A stretch of 64,000 nt of DNA from Methylocystis sp. Sn-Cys (lineage in GTDB: Bacteria > Pseudomonadota > Alphaproteobacteria > Rhizobiales > Beijerinckiaceae), in NCBI RefSeq assembly GCF_016745395.1, contig NZ_JAERVJ010000007.1, forward strand, positions 174,204 to 238,203, in the 5' to 3' direction. The notes beneath the pieces were generated by a model that saw nothing but the letters and a program-made list of their open reading frames with translations, did not search any database and had not been told where the DNA came from. This document shows positions 26,857 to 35,545 of the stretch, one piece after another. Made by a program: the position numbers and the translations under genes. How positions within the stretch are numbered: the first letter of the stretch is position 1; every line of letters starts with the position of its first letter.

Positions 26857-27876
26857 ATGCCGTCCAGAGCAACCGTTGTCGCCGCGGTCCTCGCCACAAG
26901 CCTGCTGACGTCGAGCGCTTTCGCCTGTTCCCGAATTTTATGGAACACGGATCAGGCCAATGTCGTCGCGCGGACAATGGACCTTTACATGAGCGACAAG
27001 GCGCGGATCGCCGTTTTCCCTCGCGGCGCATCGCATGGCGGACCGGCCGGCATGCCGAACATGCTGTCGTGGAAATCAAAATATGCCAGCGTAGGCGCCA
27101 CGGCGCTCGATCTCGCCGTGAGTGATGGGCTGAATGAAAAGGGTTTGAGCGCGAATCTGTTGTATCTGCACGACACGAAATATGAAAAGCGCGACGGCCG
27201 TCCCGGGCTGACCAATGCCGCCTGGGCGCAATATATTCTCGACAACTTCGCTTCTGTCGAGGAGGCCGTCGAGGCGATGAAGCAGCTCCAGATCGTCTCG
27301 CTCGTCGCGGAAGGACGGGAGTGGCCCTTGCACCTGTCTATCGCCGACGCCAAGGGCGACTCCGCCATATTCGAGTTTGTGAATGGAAAACTGACCATCA
27401 ATCGCGGGCCGGAAACTCTGGTTATGACCAACGAGCCCGCGTTCTCCATCCAGCGGAAAAACCTGCTGCGATACAAGTTGTTCGGCGGGAAGCTACCCAT
27501 GCCGGGGGACATCGACCCGAAGAGCCGCTTTGTCCGCGCCTCGAGCTATCTCAAGACGCTCCCCAAGCCCGCGTCGCTGCGTGAAGCCGTGGCAGGCGCC
27601 TACAGCGTCATCCGAAATGTCGCGGTGCCCTTCGGCGCGCATGACACGTCGGGCGGCGACTCTTCGGATACATGGCCGACGCTTTGGGCCTCGCTCGCCG
27701 ACCTCTCGAATAAGGTCTACTTCTTCCAGTCGACAAAGAGCGCGAACCTGTTCTGGGTCGATCTCAGCAAGTTGAACGTCGCTGACGGGGCGCCGATCTT
27801 GGATGTCGACGCCTATGACGTCAATTTGAGCGGGGAGATTTCCGACAAGCTGAAGCCGTCCCAGTTGAAGATGTAG
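26857..27876 (+). CDS. Exported linear-amide C-N hydrolase (choloylglycine hydrolase / penicillin V acylase family)
   Basis: 339 residues from ATG 26857, which has AAGGAGG 9 nt upstream. A Sec signal peptide (VVAAVLATSLLTSSAFA) ends exactly before Cys24 (CSRILWN), so signal cleavage would expose the catalytic N-terminal cysteine of this Ntn-hydrolase family. Further family features are ARTMDLYMSD, GLNEKGLSANLLYL and VMTNEPAFSIQ. Relatives cleave amide bonds in bile salts, penicillin V or N-acyl-homoserine lactones; in a methanotroph an acyl-amide or signal-degrading role is more plausible than bile-salt hydrolysis, but this is inference. Confidence 0.93.
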   Translation: MPSRATVVAAVLATSLLTSSAFACSRILWNTDQANVVARTMDLYMSDKARIAVFPRGASHGGPAGMPNMLSWKSKYASVGATALDLAVSDGLNEKGLSANLLYLHDTKYEKRDGRPGLTNAAWAQYILDNFASVEEAVEAMKQLQIVSLVAEGREWPLHLSIADAKGDSAIFEFVNGKLTINRGPETLVMTNEPAFSIQRKNLLRYKLFGGKLPMPGDIDPKSRFVRASSYLKTLPKPASLREAVAGAYSVIRNVAVPFGAHDTSGGDSSDTWPTLWASLADLSNKVYFFQSTKSANLFWVDLSKLNVADGAPILDVDAYDVNLSGEISDKLKPSQLKM

Positions 27877-27898
27877 GCGCGCAACCTCGCGCCGGGCG

Positions 27899-27954
27899 GA
27901 TCGCGAGCCTTCAGGTTCGCATTTCCTTAAAGCGCGCCCGAAGGCGCGCGGTCC
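27899..27954. repeat. Family D palindromic repeat
   Basis: GGATCGCGAGCCTTCAGG...GCGCGCCCGAAGGCGCGCGGTCC, a two-hairpin unit 23 bp after the Ntn hydrolase stop and before the convergent J-protein gene. Related units at 57321-57374 and 59087-59142, and a half unit at 54024-54043. Confidence 0.75.
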
Positions 27955-27972
27955 GTGGCCCCCGGCGCGCCG

Positions 27973-28839
27973 TCAACGCCCGAGCAGCACGTCCCTGGCG
28001 GCGTTGAGCGCCGAGGCGCGCTCCACCGAGCCGCCGTGATCCGGGTGGGCGCGTTTCATTTGCGCGCGATAGGCGCGCTCGATTTCGCGTTTGGAGGCGT
28101 TGGAGCCCACGCCGAGAATAAGGCGGGCCTTGGCCTCCGCATTCGAGGGGGCGCTCGGCGGCGGCGACGGCGCCTCGCGCGCGCCGAAGTTGGTCTCGGT
28201 CTCCGGCCCGCCCGCGCTGTCGCGGCGCCGGCTATGCGCCGACGGGTCCGGCTTGGACGACGGCGCGCGCCGAGCCGCCTCATGCGCCTCGACGAGGCCG
28301 AAGTCTTCCAGAGCCTCTCGCAGCCGGTAACCGAGGTCATGGCCAAGCAAAAGGAAGAACGCGACGAGCATGGCCACGCCGCCGCCGCGCTCGAGAAGCA
28401 CGATGACGGGCGATAGCTGAGCGCTCCGCCCATTCGCTGCAAGAGATGTGAGCAGATAATCGAGCTTTTGCGCGGAGACTTCGGGAAAGATCCACGTCGC
28501 CAAGGCGAGACCGGCGACGGCCGAGGCCCAAAAGGCGTTGGACCAGCCGCGCGGCCGGGGATTGGCGTAACCGCGCCGGCAGCCATAGACGAAGGACATC
28601 AGCATGGCGAAAAACCCGCCGAAGGTTTGAAGCCCGGCGAGCGTCGCCAAAGCGCGCCGCTCCGCCGCATTCGCGGCCGCCATCAGCGGAAAATAGCCCT
28701 GCTCGGCATAACGCCGCAGCGCTTCCTCATTCGCCGGCAGCGTCGCCATCTCGCCCGGCTGGCTGGTATAGAGCGCAAGGACGCCGAGCAGCGTCAGGCA
28801 AACCACCGCCAGCGCCACAGTCAGCGCCGGCACCAGCAT
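27973..28839 (-). CDS. Membrane-anchored J-domain protein (C-terminal DnaJ domain)
   Basis: 288 residues. Two or more hydrophobic helices (VALAVVCLTLLGVLALY and others up to about residue 165), a Pro/Ser/Arg-rich linker, then a C-terminal J-domain: ARLILGVGSNASKREIERAY with the HPD motif in RAHPDHGG, needed to stimulate Hsp70 ATPase. It should recruit DnaK to the membrane. The true start is uncertain: the frame stays open upstream through a conserved-looking SFDPFNAPWREIEKGESRG and into the end of the deacetylase gene, so ATG 28839 may be too short. Confidence 0.8.
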   Translation of the reverse strand: MLVPALTVALAVVCLTLLGVLALYTSQPGEMATLPANEEALRRYAEQGYFPLMAAANAAERRALATLAGLQTFGGFFAMLMSFVYGCRRGYANPRPRGWSNAFWASAVAGLALATWIFPEVSAQKLDYLLTSLAANGRSAQLSPVIVLLERGGGVAMLVAFFLLLGHDLGYRLREALEDFGLVEAHEAARRAPSSKPDPSAHSRRRDSAGGPETETNFGAREAPSPPPSAPSNAEAKARLILGVGSNASKREIERAYRAQMKRAHPDHGGSVERASALNAARDVLLGR

Positions 28840-28913
28840 GCCGCGGCTCTCGCCCTTCTCGATCTCCCGCCAGGGCGCGTTGAACGGGTCGAAGCTGATG
28901 GCCCCCTCCCCCG

Positions 28914-29969
28914 CTATGCCGTGACGCGCCGGCCGCGGTTCATCACCGCGAAAGGCGCGCCGCTCAGCAATATGTCGAGCGCAGCGAGGCTTTGATGCTT
29001 GCCGTTGACCGAGAGACGCGGCAGCGCGTGCAAATAGTCGCGATGCTCGGGAAAGATCATTCCCGGCCGCGTGGTGACGGCGCTGTCGAAGCCAAGCTCC
29101 GCTGCAAGCGCGAATTCGCGCGCGCCGGCCGAAGTGGGATCGCCGACCGGGTAGCAGAAATGCTTGGGCGCAATGCCCGTATGGTGCGCGATGGCGTCAC
29201 GGCTTTCCGCCATCTCGCGCCGCGCATCGGCGGCGTCGAGCTTGGCGAGACGCGCATGCGTGACCGAATGCGCCCCGATCGTCGCAAGCTCATGACGCGC
29301 CAGCGCGGCGATCTCGGGCCAATCGAGACAGGTTTCGGCGGTGAGGGCATGAGAGTCGAGGCCCGCCGCCGCCGCGAGCCGAGCAACGACGTCGAGGAGC
29401 TGCGCCTCGCCGCCGTCGCGGATCGCCCAATAAATGTCGCCGAAAGCGTCGCGCTTTTCCTGCGCCGTCGCGCAGTTGCGCGCGATCCGCCGACCCTCGA
29501 CGACAATATCGACGCGCGACTGCCGGCGCAGGGCTTCTTCCATCTCGAGCCACCAGAGCCGCGCCGTTTGATCGGCGAAAGCCGACGTCACATAAGCGGT
29601 GAAGGGCGCGCGATGACGCTCCAGCACCGGCAGGGCGTGCTCGACGAGATCGCGATAGCCGTCGTCGAAAGTGAGAACGACAAAGGGACGCTTTGGAGCC
29701 GCGTGCGCGCGCAGCACGTCGAGAGCGGCGTCGAGCGAAAGAATATCATAGCCCCGCGCGGCGAGATGGGTCAGCGTGGCGTCGAGGAATTGCGGCGTGA
29801 TCTCGAGGCCGGCGTTGGGCGCGAAAGCCTCTCCCCGCTCGGGCCGCACGCGATGAAACATCAGTATCGCGCCGAGGCCGCTGGTGAAGGGGGCGGCGAG
29901 CCGATGCGCGCCACTGGCCTTGAAAAGCTGCATCCCGGCTTCGATCGCAAGCTCGCGCCAGCTCGCCAT
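28914..29969 (-). CDS. Polysaccharide deacetylase (carbohydrate esterase 4 / NodB) family protein
   Basis: 351 residues from ATG 29969. NodB-fold motifs: ILMFHRVRPE, VLTFDDGYRD (metal-binding Asp pair) and IGAHSVTHARL (His ligands), with FCYPVGDPTSAG near the C-terminus. No signal peptide is clear, so it may act on the cytoplasmic face. Position at the edge of the exopolysaccharide cluster suggests de-N- or O-acetylation of a polysaccharide or lipid-linked sugar. The J-protein frame follows 74 bp downstream on the same strand. Confidence 0.92.
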   Translation of the reverse strand: MASWRELAIEAGMQLFKASGAHRLAAPFTSGLGAILMFHRVRPERGEAFAPNAGLEITPQFLDATLTHLAARGYDILSLDAALDVLRAHAAPKRPFVVLTFDDGYRDLVEHALPVLERHRAPFTAYVTSAFADQTARLWWLEMEEALRRQSRVDIVVEGRRIARNCATAQEKRDAFGDIYWAIRDGGEAQLLDVVARLAAAAGLDSHALTAETCLDWPEIAALARHELATIGAHSVTHARLAKLDAADARREMAESRDAIAHHTGIAPKHFCYPVGDPTSAGAREFALAAELGFDSAVTTRPGMIFPEHRDYLHALPRLSVNGKHQSLAALDILLSGAPFAVMNRGRRVTA

Positions 29970-30158
29970 GAATCCCTCAACCCACATAAGAAAGCCTTCA
30001 TAGCTTTAGGGCCAAGGTTCTAACGATCTATTATGCGCCTTGCGGCGATTATCGCACTGGCGAACCTTTCGGCTGCGAGTTTCATGAGACGCATCGTTAC
30101 GGGGTTGGAGACCATTCGATCAGCGCGCGAAAATCGGCGCGTAAGCGCCGCCGGCTCC

Positions 30159-31274
30159 ATGAGCATCGACGTCTTCGTCACTTTCGAGGACGCACGCGGG
30201 GATTGGGCCGAGCTTGCCGAAAAAGCGGTCGTCAGCCCCTATCAATCCTATCGCTTCCTCTCCGCCTGGCACGAGACAATGGGCCGGGCGGATGGCGCGC
30301 GCCCGTTGCTCATCGTCGCGCGCAACGCGGCCGGGCGCCCGCTGGCGCTGCTGCCTTTGTGCATCGAGCGCCATGCGGGGCTCGACATTGCTCTTTTCCT
30401 CGGCGGGCGCGAATGCAATTTCAATCTGCCGCTGTTGGACCCAGCCGCCGGCTTCACCGAGGCGGACCTGCGCGGATTGCTTCTCGACTCCGCGCAGCGG
30501 GCGCCAATTCGGCCGGATCTGATCTATCTGCGCAATCAACCGCGACGCTTCGAGGGTCTGGATAATCCGCTCGCCTTTCAGACGGCCAGGGACAGCGCCA
30601 GCTTCGCCTATGGCGCCGCGCTTCCCGTGACAGTCGACGAACTGGCGGCGCGCCTTTCGAAAGATACGCGCAAGAAACTACGAAAGAAGGAAGCCCGTCT
30701 CGCGGAGCGCGGCGCGCTCTCCTACGAGCATTGTGCAACGGGACCACGCGCCGAGAAAATCATCGATGCGCTGATCGCGCAAAAATCCGCGCGCTTTTCC
30801 GACATTGGCGCAGAAGGCGCTCTCGATATGGCGCGCGTGCGCGCGTTGCTCGAACGCCTGTCCTCCGGCGACGGCGAAGGCGCCATCGAGCTGCATGCGT
30901 TGAGCGTCGGCGAGCGCATTGTCGCGACCTATGCCGGCCTCGTGCGCCGCGGCCGTTTCTCCGCCATGCTCAATTCATTCGACATGGACGACGACATCGC
31001 GCGCTCGTCGCCCGGAGAGCTGCTGTTGCATGCGCTGATGCGCAATCTCGTCGCGCGCGGCATGACGCATTTTGATCTCGGCGCGGGCGAGGCGCGCTAC
31101 AAAAACGCCGTCTGCGACGAAACGATCGCGCTTTGCGACGAGGTCATTTCGCTGACGACGAAAGGCGCCCTCGCGGCGCCGCTGTTCTCGGCATTTCTCG
31201 GCCTCAAACGATACATCAAACAGAACCCCGAGCTGACGCGCCTCTACCGCAGAGCACGCAGCTTGCTGTCCTAA
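30159..31274 (+). CDS. CelD/BcsL-type GNAT acetyltransferase (FemAB-like fold)
   Basis: 371 residues from ATG 30159; the frame opens further upstream at ATG 30033 but the extra 42 residues lack family character. The region SPYQSYRFLSAWHETMG opens the first half-domain and DTRKKLRKKEARLAERG marks the conserved basic loop of CelD/BioF2-like GNAT proteins; SPGELLLHALMRNLVARGMTHFDLGAG carries the C-terminal acetyltransferase motif. Relatives acylate exopolysaccharides such as cellulose or modify cell-wall precursors. It faces away from the deacetylase, and the pair could tune polysaccharide acetylation. Confidence 0.85.
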   Translation: MSIDVFVTFEDARGDWAELAEKAVVSPYQSYRFLSAWHETMGRADGARPLLIVARNAAGRPLALLPLCIERHAGLDIALFLGGRECNFNLPLLDPAAGFTEADLRGLLLDSAQRAPIRPDLIYLRNQPRRFEGLDNPLAFQTARDSASFAYGAALPVTVDELAARLSKDTRKKLRKKEARLAERGALSYEHCATGPRAEKIIDALIAQKSARFSDIGAEGALDMARVRALLERLSSGDGEGAIELHALSVGERIVATYAGLVRRGRFSAMLNSFDMDDDIARSSPGELLLHALMRNLVARGMTHFDLGAGEARYKNAVCDETIALCDEVISLTTKGALAAPLFSAFLGLKRYIKQNPELTRLYRRARSLLS

Positions 31275-31369
31275 GCGCGAGCCCGCCATTGCGAGCGCAG
31301 CGAAGCAATCCAGAGCCGTGATGTGGCCCTGGATTGCTTCGTCGCTTGCGCTCCTCGCAATGACGGATG

Positions 31370-31627
31370 ATACGAGATCCGCTTGATTTGTTCGGCGCCA
31401 TTCAGACGCTCGCGCCGTTTGGACACACAGGAAATCGCCGTCATTGCGAGGAGGCGGAGCCGACGAAGCAAGCCAGGGCCGCGTCGCCGCCCTGGATTGC
31501 TTGGCTTCGCTCGCAATGACGGGCTCTGAGTAAACCAGCGCTGTTGTGACTCTGGATTCCCGGTCGGGTTTTCAGCCCGCCGGGAATGACACGCGCCCGA
31601 TGCGAGCAGTTCAAACGGAAATGGTAT
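31370..31627 (+). mobile_element. Composite repeat element, copy 4, intact ends
   Basis: Opens ATACGAGATCCGCTTGAT and closes TTCAAACGGAAATGGTAT. Contains a family B unit (31439-31521) and a family A half (31552-31592). A separate family B unit lies just outside at 31284-31366. The right end is 3 bp from the stop codon of the minus-strand methyltransferase gene. No gene in the 356 bp gap. Confidence 0.65.
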
Positions 31628-31630
31628 GAC

Positions 31631-32440
31631 TTACCTGACAGCGACACTGTATAGCACGTTCGTCGTGATTGCCTCGCATCGCTCCAGAAGCGCCAGATTT
31701 CTCTCACGCACCCGAGCCAATGTTGCGGCGTCGAGCTGGGCGAGGGTTCCGCGATAGCCGCTTCCCATGGCGATCAGCCACCAATCTTCGGGAGAGCGGA
31801 TCGGATGGCTCCCCGCTTCCGCGACAATCTCCGCCTCGGCGATCCCGGCTTCAAAAAGCATCTCGCGCAGGCCTGCCGGCGTCGAAATCCGCTCCCACGG
31901 ATTGAAGCCCCTCAGAAGATCGGGACGCTCGTCGCGGATCGCCTCCCAGAAGGCTGCGTTGGCGGGCTCGAATAGTTCCGGCCCCCAGGTGGTGATGGCC
32001 AGCCGTCCGTTTGGGCGCACCATGCGCCACAATTCTCTCGTGGCCGCGACCATGTCGGGAACGAAGAAAATCCCGAACACGCAGACGACGACGTCGAAGC
32101 TTGCATCCGGGTAGCCAAGCGACAGCATGTCCGCCGCCTCGAATTCGATATTGCCGAGGCCTTTCTCACGCGCCTTCGTTTTCCCCAAGGCGACGAGGCG
32201 CTCGGCAAGATCGACCGCGACGACCTTGCCATGCGGACCAACGGCTTCAGCGGCGGGCAGCGCAGAGCCGCCGCTCCCGCAGCAAACGTCGAGGACGGTT
32301 TCGCCCGCCTGCAAGCCGAGACGCTCGACTGTGCGTCGCCCGAAGCGATGCCAGAAAGAGCTGACGGGATGGTCGAAATAATCGGCCGCAGCATTATAGG
32401 CCGCAGCGGCCTTGGCTTTCGCCGCTTCCAACTCGGTCAC
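31631..32440 (-). CDS. Class I SAM-dependent methyltransferase (UbiE-like)
   Basis: 269 residues from GTG 32440, which lies one base after the stop of the upstream methyltransferase; this tight spacing decides the start over the longer open frame. SAM-binding motif I is VLDVCCGSGGSALPAA, followed by VVAVDLAERLV, FEAADMLSLGYPDASFDVV and an acidic FGIFFVPDM. The overall pattern resembles UbiE/COQ5-type or small-molecule methyltransferases. Co-transcribed with a TylF-like methyltransferase and the polysaccharide co-polymerase, so a sugar-modifying role is possible but unproven. Confidence 0.85.
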   Translation of the reverse strand: MTELEAAKAKAAAAYNAAADYFDHPVSSFWHRFGRRTVERLGLQAGETVLDVCCGSGGSALPAAEAVGPHGKVVAVDLAERLVALGKTKAREKGLGNIEFEAADMLSLGYPDASFDVVVCVFGIFFVPDMVAATRELWRMVRPNGRLAITTWGPELFEPANAAFWEAIRDERPDLLRGFNPWERISTPAGLREMLFEAGIAEAEIVAEAGSHPIRSPEDWWLIAMGSGYRGTLAQLDAATLARVRERNLALLERCEAITTNVLYSVAVR

Positions 32441-32441
32441 G

Positions 32442-33209
32442 TCAATCGGTCCGCTCGCCCACCGATACGATCCGCACAGCGACCTGCTGGTGCGCAGGGA
32501 CGTAGCCAATATATTCGTAGCGCACGCCCATTGCCTCGACGAACTCCATGAAGGCGAGATATTCATGTCGGCGCCAGCCGACATAGTTGAAGAACTCGTC
32601 GAAGACCAAAATGGTCCCGGCTACAATTCGCTCCTTGCAGCAATCGAAGACAGTCTTGCTCGACGAATAGAGATCGCAGTCGACGTGAATAAGCGACGCG
32701 GGCCCTTCATGCCGCTCGAGGAATTCCGGCAACGTCTCGTTGAACCAGCCGACGACCAATTCGACGTTGGGCGCGACGCTCGGAAGCCCCGCGCGAAAGG
32801 CTCCCTTGCCGACATCGGGCCGCCAGTCTTCCGGCAACCCTTCGAAACTGTCGAAACCGAATATCTGCTGCGATGTCTGAGCGGCAAGACGGTTGATGGT
32901 CCGGCCGGAGAAGACGCCAAATTCGAGGATCAGGCCATCGACTTCGCGGCGGCGCATCGCCTCGTCGAGCAAAGCGCCGGCATTGGGGAATTTCGCCGCC
33001 TCGGGAAGATGCTGGGAGACGAAGATGGCCGTGTCGACTCCCGCAGCGAGCGGCGCGACCGCGTCGAGATTGGCGCCGTCGCAAGGAAACAGGCCCATCC
33101 CGAATATGCGCTTGATCTCGGTTTCCACCAGCAGACGGAGCGTCTCGGCGACGTTGGGGGCAGTCGAATGATCGAGCGATTGAGCGTCTTGCACCAGCGT
33201 CCCCGCCAA
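32442..33209 (-). CDS. TylF/MycF-like sugar O-methyltransferase
   Basis: A 255-residue class I methyltransferase of the macrocin-O-methyltransferase family: LILEFGVFSGRTIN (SAM motif), IFGFDSFEGLPEDWR, SLIHVDCDLYSSSKTVFD with the metal-binding Asp residues, and VFDEFFNYVGWRRHE. The family methylates sugar hydroxyls using Mg2+. The likely start is TTG 33209, since no in-frame ATG is available nearby; the ribosome-binding site is weak. It lies between the co-polymerase gene (90 bp upstream) and a second methyltransferase, consistent with methyl decoration of the exopolysaccharide. Confidence 0.87.
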   Translation of the reverse strand: MAGTLVQDAQSLDHSTAPNVAETLRLLVETEIKRIFGMGLFPCDGANLDAVAPLAAGVDTAIFVSQHLPEAAKFPNAGALLDEAMRRREVDGLILEFGVFSGRTINRLAAQTSQQIFGFDSFEGLPEDWRPDVGKGAFRAGLPSVAPNVELVVGWFNETLPEFLERHEGPASLIHVDCDLYSSSKTVFDCCKERIVAGTILVFDEFFNYVGWRRHEYLAFMEFVEAMGVRYEYIGYVPAHQQVAVRIVSVGERTD

Positions 33210-33299
33210 AAATGATGCCGATGATCGCTCTTAGCCGCTCAGCCTGTCGGGAGACTGACCTGCCCGCCGCCACGCGCGCGCGTCGCCGCTCCAATAATA

Positions 33300-35381
33300 T
33301 CAGGCGGCGAGTTCATCCACGCTCGCAGCGTCTTCGAGAAGATGCGCATCGGCGCCCTCTTCCGCGAGCGTGGCGCGCAGGGCTTCCGCAGTAGCGTCCC
33401 CGCCGAGCACGAAGGCGAGATCGACATGCCAGGCGAGGTCGAGCGCTTGCGTCGCCGACGCTGCGAACACCACAAAGTCGTAAGTATGCGCGACCGCCGC
33501 GACAACGAGCGAAAGGTCGTCCCGCTCCGCGCCCTCCGCGACGCCGCCCGGCATCACATGGAGACGCGAGCCGATGTCGCGGTGGATCGCCTCGGCGAAA
33601 TCCGCCCCGCCCGTCAACAGATCCGACAGACCTTTCGGCGTGCGCCCCGGCGAATGCACGAGCGCGTCCAGGCTGCGGACGCCGGCGTCGGCCGCGACGA
33701 GCAGCGTACGTCCGCGCCGCGCGAGGCTGCGACCCAAAGCAATCGCCGTCTCGATCGGCTTGCCGCCTGTCTCGCAAGGCGTCACCAGCACCTTCACGCA
33801 GGAGCTGACGGCGCGCGCGCTCTCGATCCGGCGCAAGGCGTCGGCGTCGCTTCTCCGCCAGCCTGTGTCGATTGTCTTGGCGGGCGCAGGTCCGCCGGCA
33901 GGAGCCGGGCCGGCCGGCGCCGGCGACGCCGGAGGCGGCGTTTCCGGCGCGTCCTCTTCCGCCAAATCTCGCGACGACATGCGCGCGCGTCCGCTGAGCA
34001 ATTCCCCGGCGACGACCGCGCCCGCGGAAAGAATGAAAGCGGCCAGCGTTGCAAAAGCCGTGATCGGAATTTTCTTCGGGAAGGAAGGAATCTGCGGCGC
34101 CAGCGCGCGCTGGATAATGCGGGCGTCGGCGGGCGTCGCCTTCACGCGCTCTCGCGCCACTGCCTCTTGATATTTCGCCGTCTCGGCTTCGAGCTGATCT
34201 TTGAGGAGCCGCGCGCCGCGCTCGAGATCGCGCAGCTTCACTTCCTCCGAGCCGGCGGCGCCGGCGACGCGCTTTTGATCTTCGAGGGCGCGGGTAAGAT
34301 TTTCGACGCGCGCCGAGGCGATGCGGGCGTCGTTTTCGAGCGTGTGCGCCGTGCGCTCTGCGGCGGCGCGCCATTGCATATCGAGATCGGAGAGCTGCGC
34401 GTTCAGCTCCTTGATGCGCGGATGCTGTGGCAGCAGCGTGCGCGACTCCAGCGCAAGCTGTGCGCGCAAGGCGACCCGCTGCTCGAAGATACGGCGCATG
34501 ACTTCATTATTGGCGACGTCCGGAATCTCGCCGATGCGGTTCTGCCGCAGCATGTCGCGCAGAAGATTGGCCTTCGCCTGCGCATCCGCCTGCGCGCCGC
34601 GCGCGATGGAAAGCTGATTGTTCAGCTCGCCGAGCTGCTGCGTCGGAATGACCGTATTGTTCGAGCCGACGAGAAGACCGGTTTTGGCGCGATAATCCTC
34701 GACTTTGGCCTCGGCCTCGGCGACGCGCGTATGAAGATCGGAGACGAGCGTGGCCAGCGACTGCGCGGCCGAGCGCGCCAGATCGCGCTTCGCTTCCTGC
34801 TGCATTTCTATATAGGCGTCGGCGACGGCGTTGGCGCCGCGCGCGGCGAGGTCGGGGTCGCGAGACGAGAATTCGATGGAAAGAACGCGCGTCTTGGTCG
34901 GCGAGAGCACGGCGAGCTTTTCGCCGAATTTTTCCAAAATGCGGTCCTCGGGCGACATGCGCGTGGGATCGCGCACGATGCCGAGCAAAACCATCACGCG
35001 CGTGAGCGCCCCCACGCCATTGGCGAGCGGATCGAACTCCTGATTTCCCTGCAGGCCGAGCTGCTTGATCACGCGGCGCGCAAGGTCGCGCGAGGTGAGG
35101 AGCTGAATCTGGCTCTGCACATCTTCGGCGTCGGGCTCGGAGGCGGCGACGCGCTCGCCCTTGTCGACGCGCGTAAAAAAACTGTCCTGATTTTCAAGAA
35201 GGAGCTTGGCGTCCGACGTGTAGCGCGGCTTCACGAGATTGACGAAGGCGAACGCGCCGACGAACGCCACGAGCGTCGGGCCGATCACCCACCACCTTTT
35301 TCTGGCGAGCGCGCGGCCGATTCCGGACAGATCGATCTCGCCTGTCGTGGCCTCTGTTTCTGATGGAACGCCCGAACGCAT
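33300..35381 (-). CDS. Wzz/GumC-like polysaccharide co-polymerase with degenerate tyrosine-kinase domain
   Basis: 693 residues. Residues about 12-70 hold the Wzz N-terminus with TM1 (WWVIGPTLVAFVGAFAFV); a long coiled-coil periplasmic region (200-420) follows; TM2 is ITAFATLAAFILSAGAVVAG near residue 450. The C-terminal about 200 residues have the outline of a BY-kinase, but the Walker A site reads TPCETGGKPIETAIALG, lacking the GK-S/T, and there is no Tyr cluster, so kinase activity is doubtful. Controls chain length and export together with the OPX protein encoded divergently. Confidence 0.9.
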   Translation of the reverse strand: MRSGVPSETEATTGEIDLSGIGRALARKRWWVIGPTLVAFVGAFAFVNLVKPRYTSDAKLLLENQDSFFTRVDKGERVAASEPDAEDVQSQIQLLTSRDLARRVIKQLGLQGNQEFDPLANGVGALTRVMVLLGIVRDPTRMSPEDRILEKFGEKLAVLSPTKTRVLSIEFSSRDPDLAARGANAVADAYIEMQQEAKRDLARSAAQSLATLVSDLHTRVAEAEAKVEDYRAKTGLLVGSNNTVIPTQQLGELNNQLSIARGAQADAQAKANLLRDMLRQNRIGEIPDVANNEVMRRIFEQRVALRAQLALESRTLLPQHPRIKELNAQLSDLDMQWRAAAERTAHTLENDARIASARVENLTRALEDQKRVAGAAGSEEVKLRDLERGARLLKDQLEAETAKYQEAVARERVKATPADARIIQRALAPQIPSFPKKIPITAFATLAAFILSAGAVVAGELLSGRARMSSRDLAEEDAPETPPPASPAPAGPAPAGGPAPAKTIDTGWRRSDADALRRIESARAVSSCVKVLVTPCETGGKPIETAIALGRSLARRGRTLLVAADAGVRSLDALVHSPGRTPKGLSDLLTGGADFAEAIHRDIGSRLHVMPGGVAEGAERDDLSLVVAAVAHTYDFVVFAASATQALDLAWHVDLAFVLGGDATAEALRATLAEEGADAHLLEDAASVDELAA

Positions 35382-35545
35382 GGCTTACTCCGAAGATGAA
35401 GCGTTGAGGTCATACGAAATTATGGTTGAGGCGGGGTTAAGCCGCGCCCGGCCGGCCAGGTCAAAGTTTGTTAACCATGAAGCAATAAAAGGAAGCCGTC
35501 GCCCTGCGGCGGTCTTTTGATTTGTTTACAAGGCACGGAACCGAA
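35382..35545. promoter_or_regulatory. Divergent exopolysaccharide promoter region with terminator-like hairpin
   Basis: 164 bp, less GC-rich than the genes, separating the co-polymerase (minus) from the export lipoprotein (plus). A stem CCGTCGC/GCGGCGG (35496-35512, one mismatch) followed by TCTTTTGATTTGTTT looks like an intrinsic terminator placed 33 nt before the plus-strand ATG, so it could act as an attenuator or antitermination site. Confidence 0.45.

Noticed and set aside
33342..35363. 673-residue frame antisense to the co-polymerase
   Set aside because: No domain or ribosome-binding site; codon-mirror artefact of high GC.
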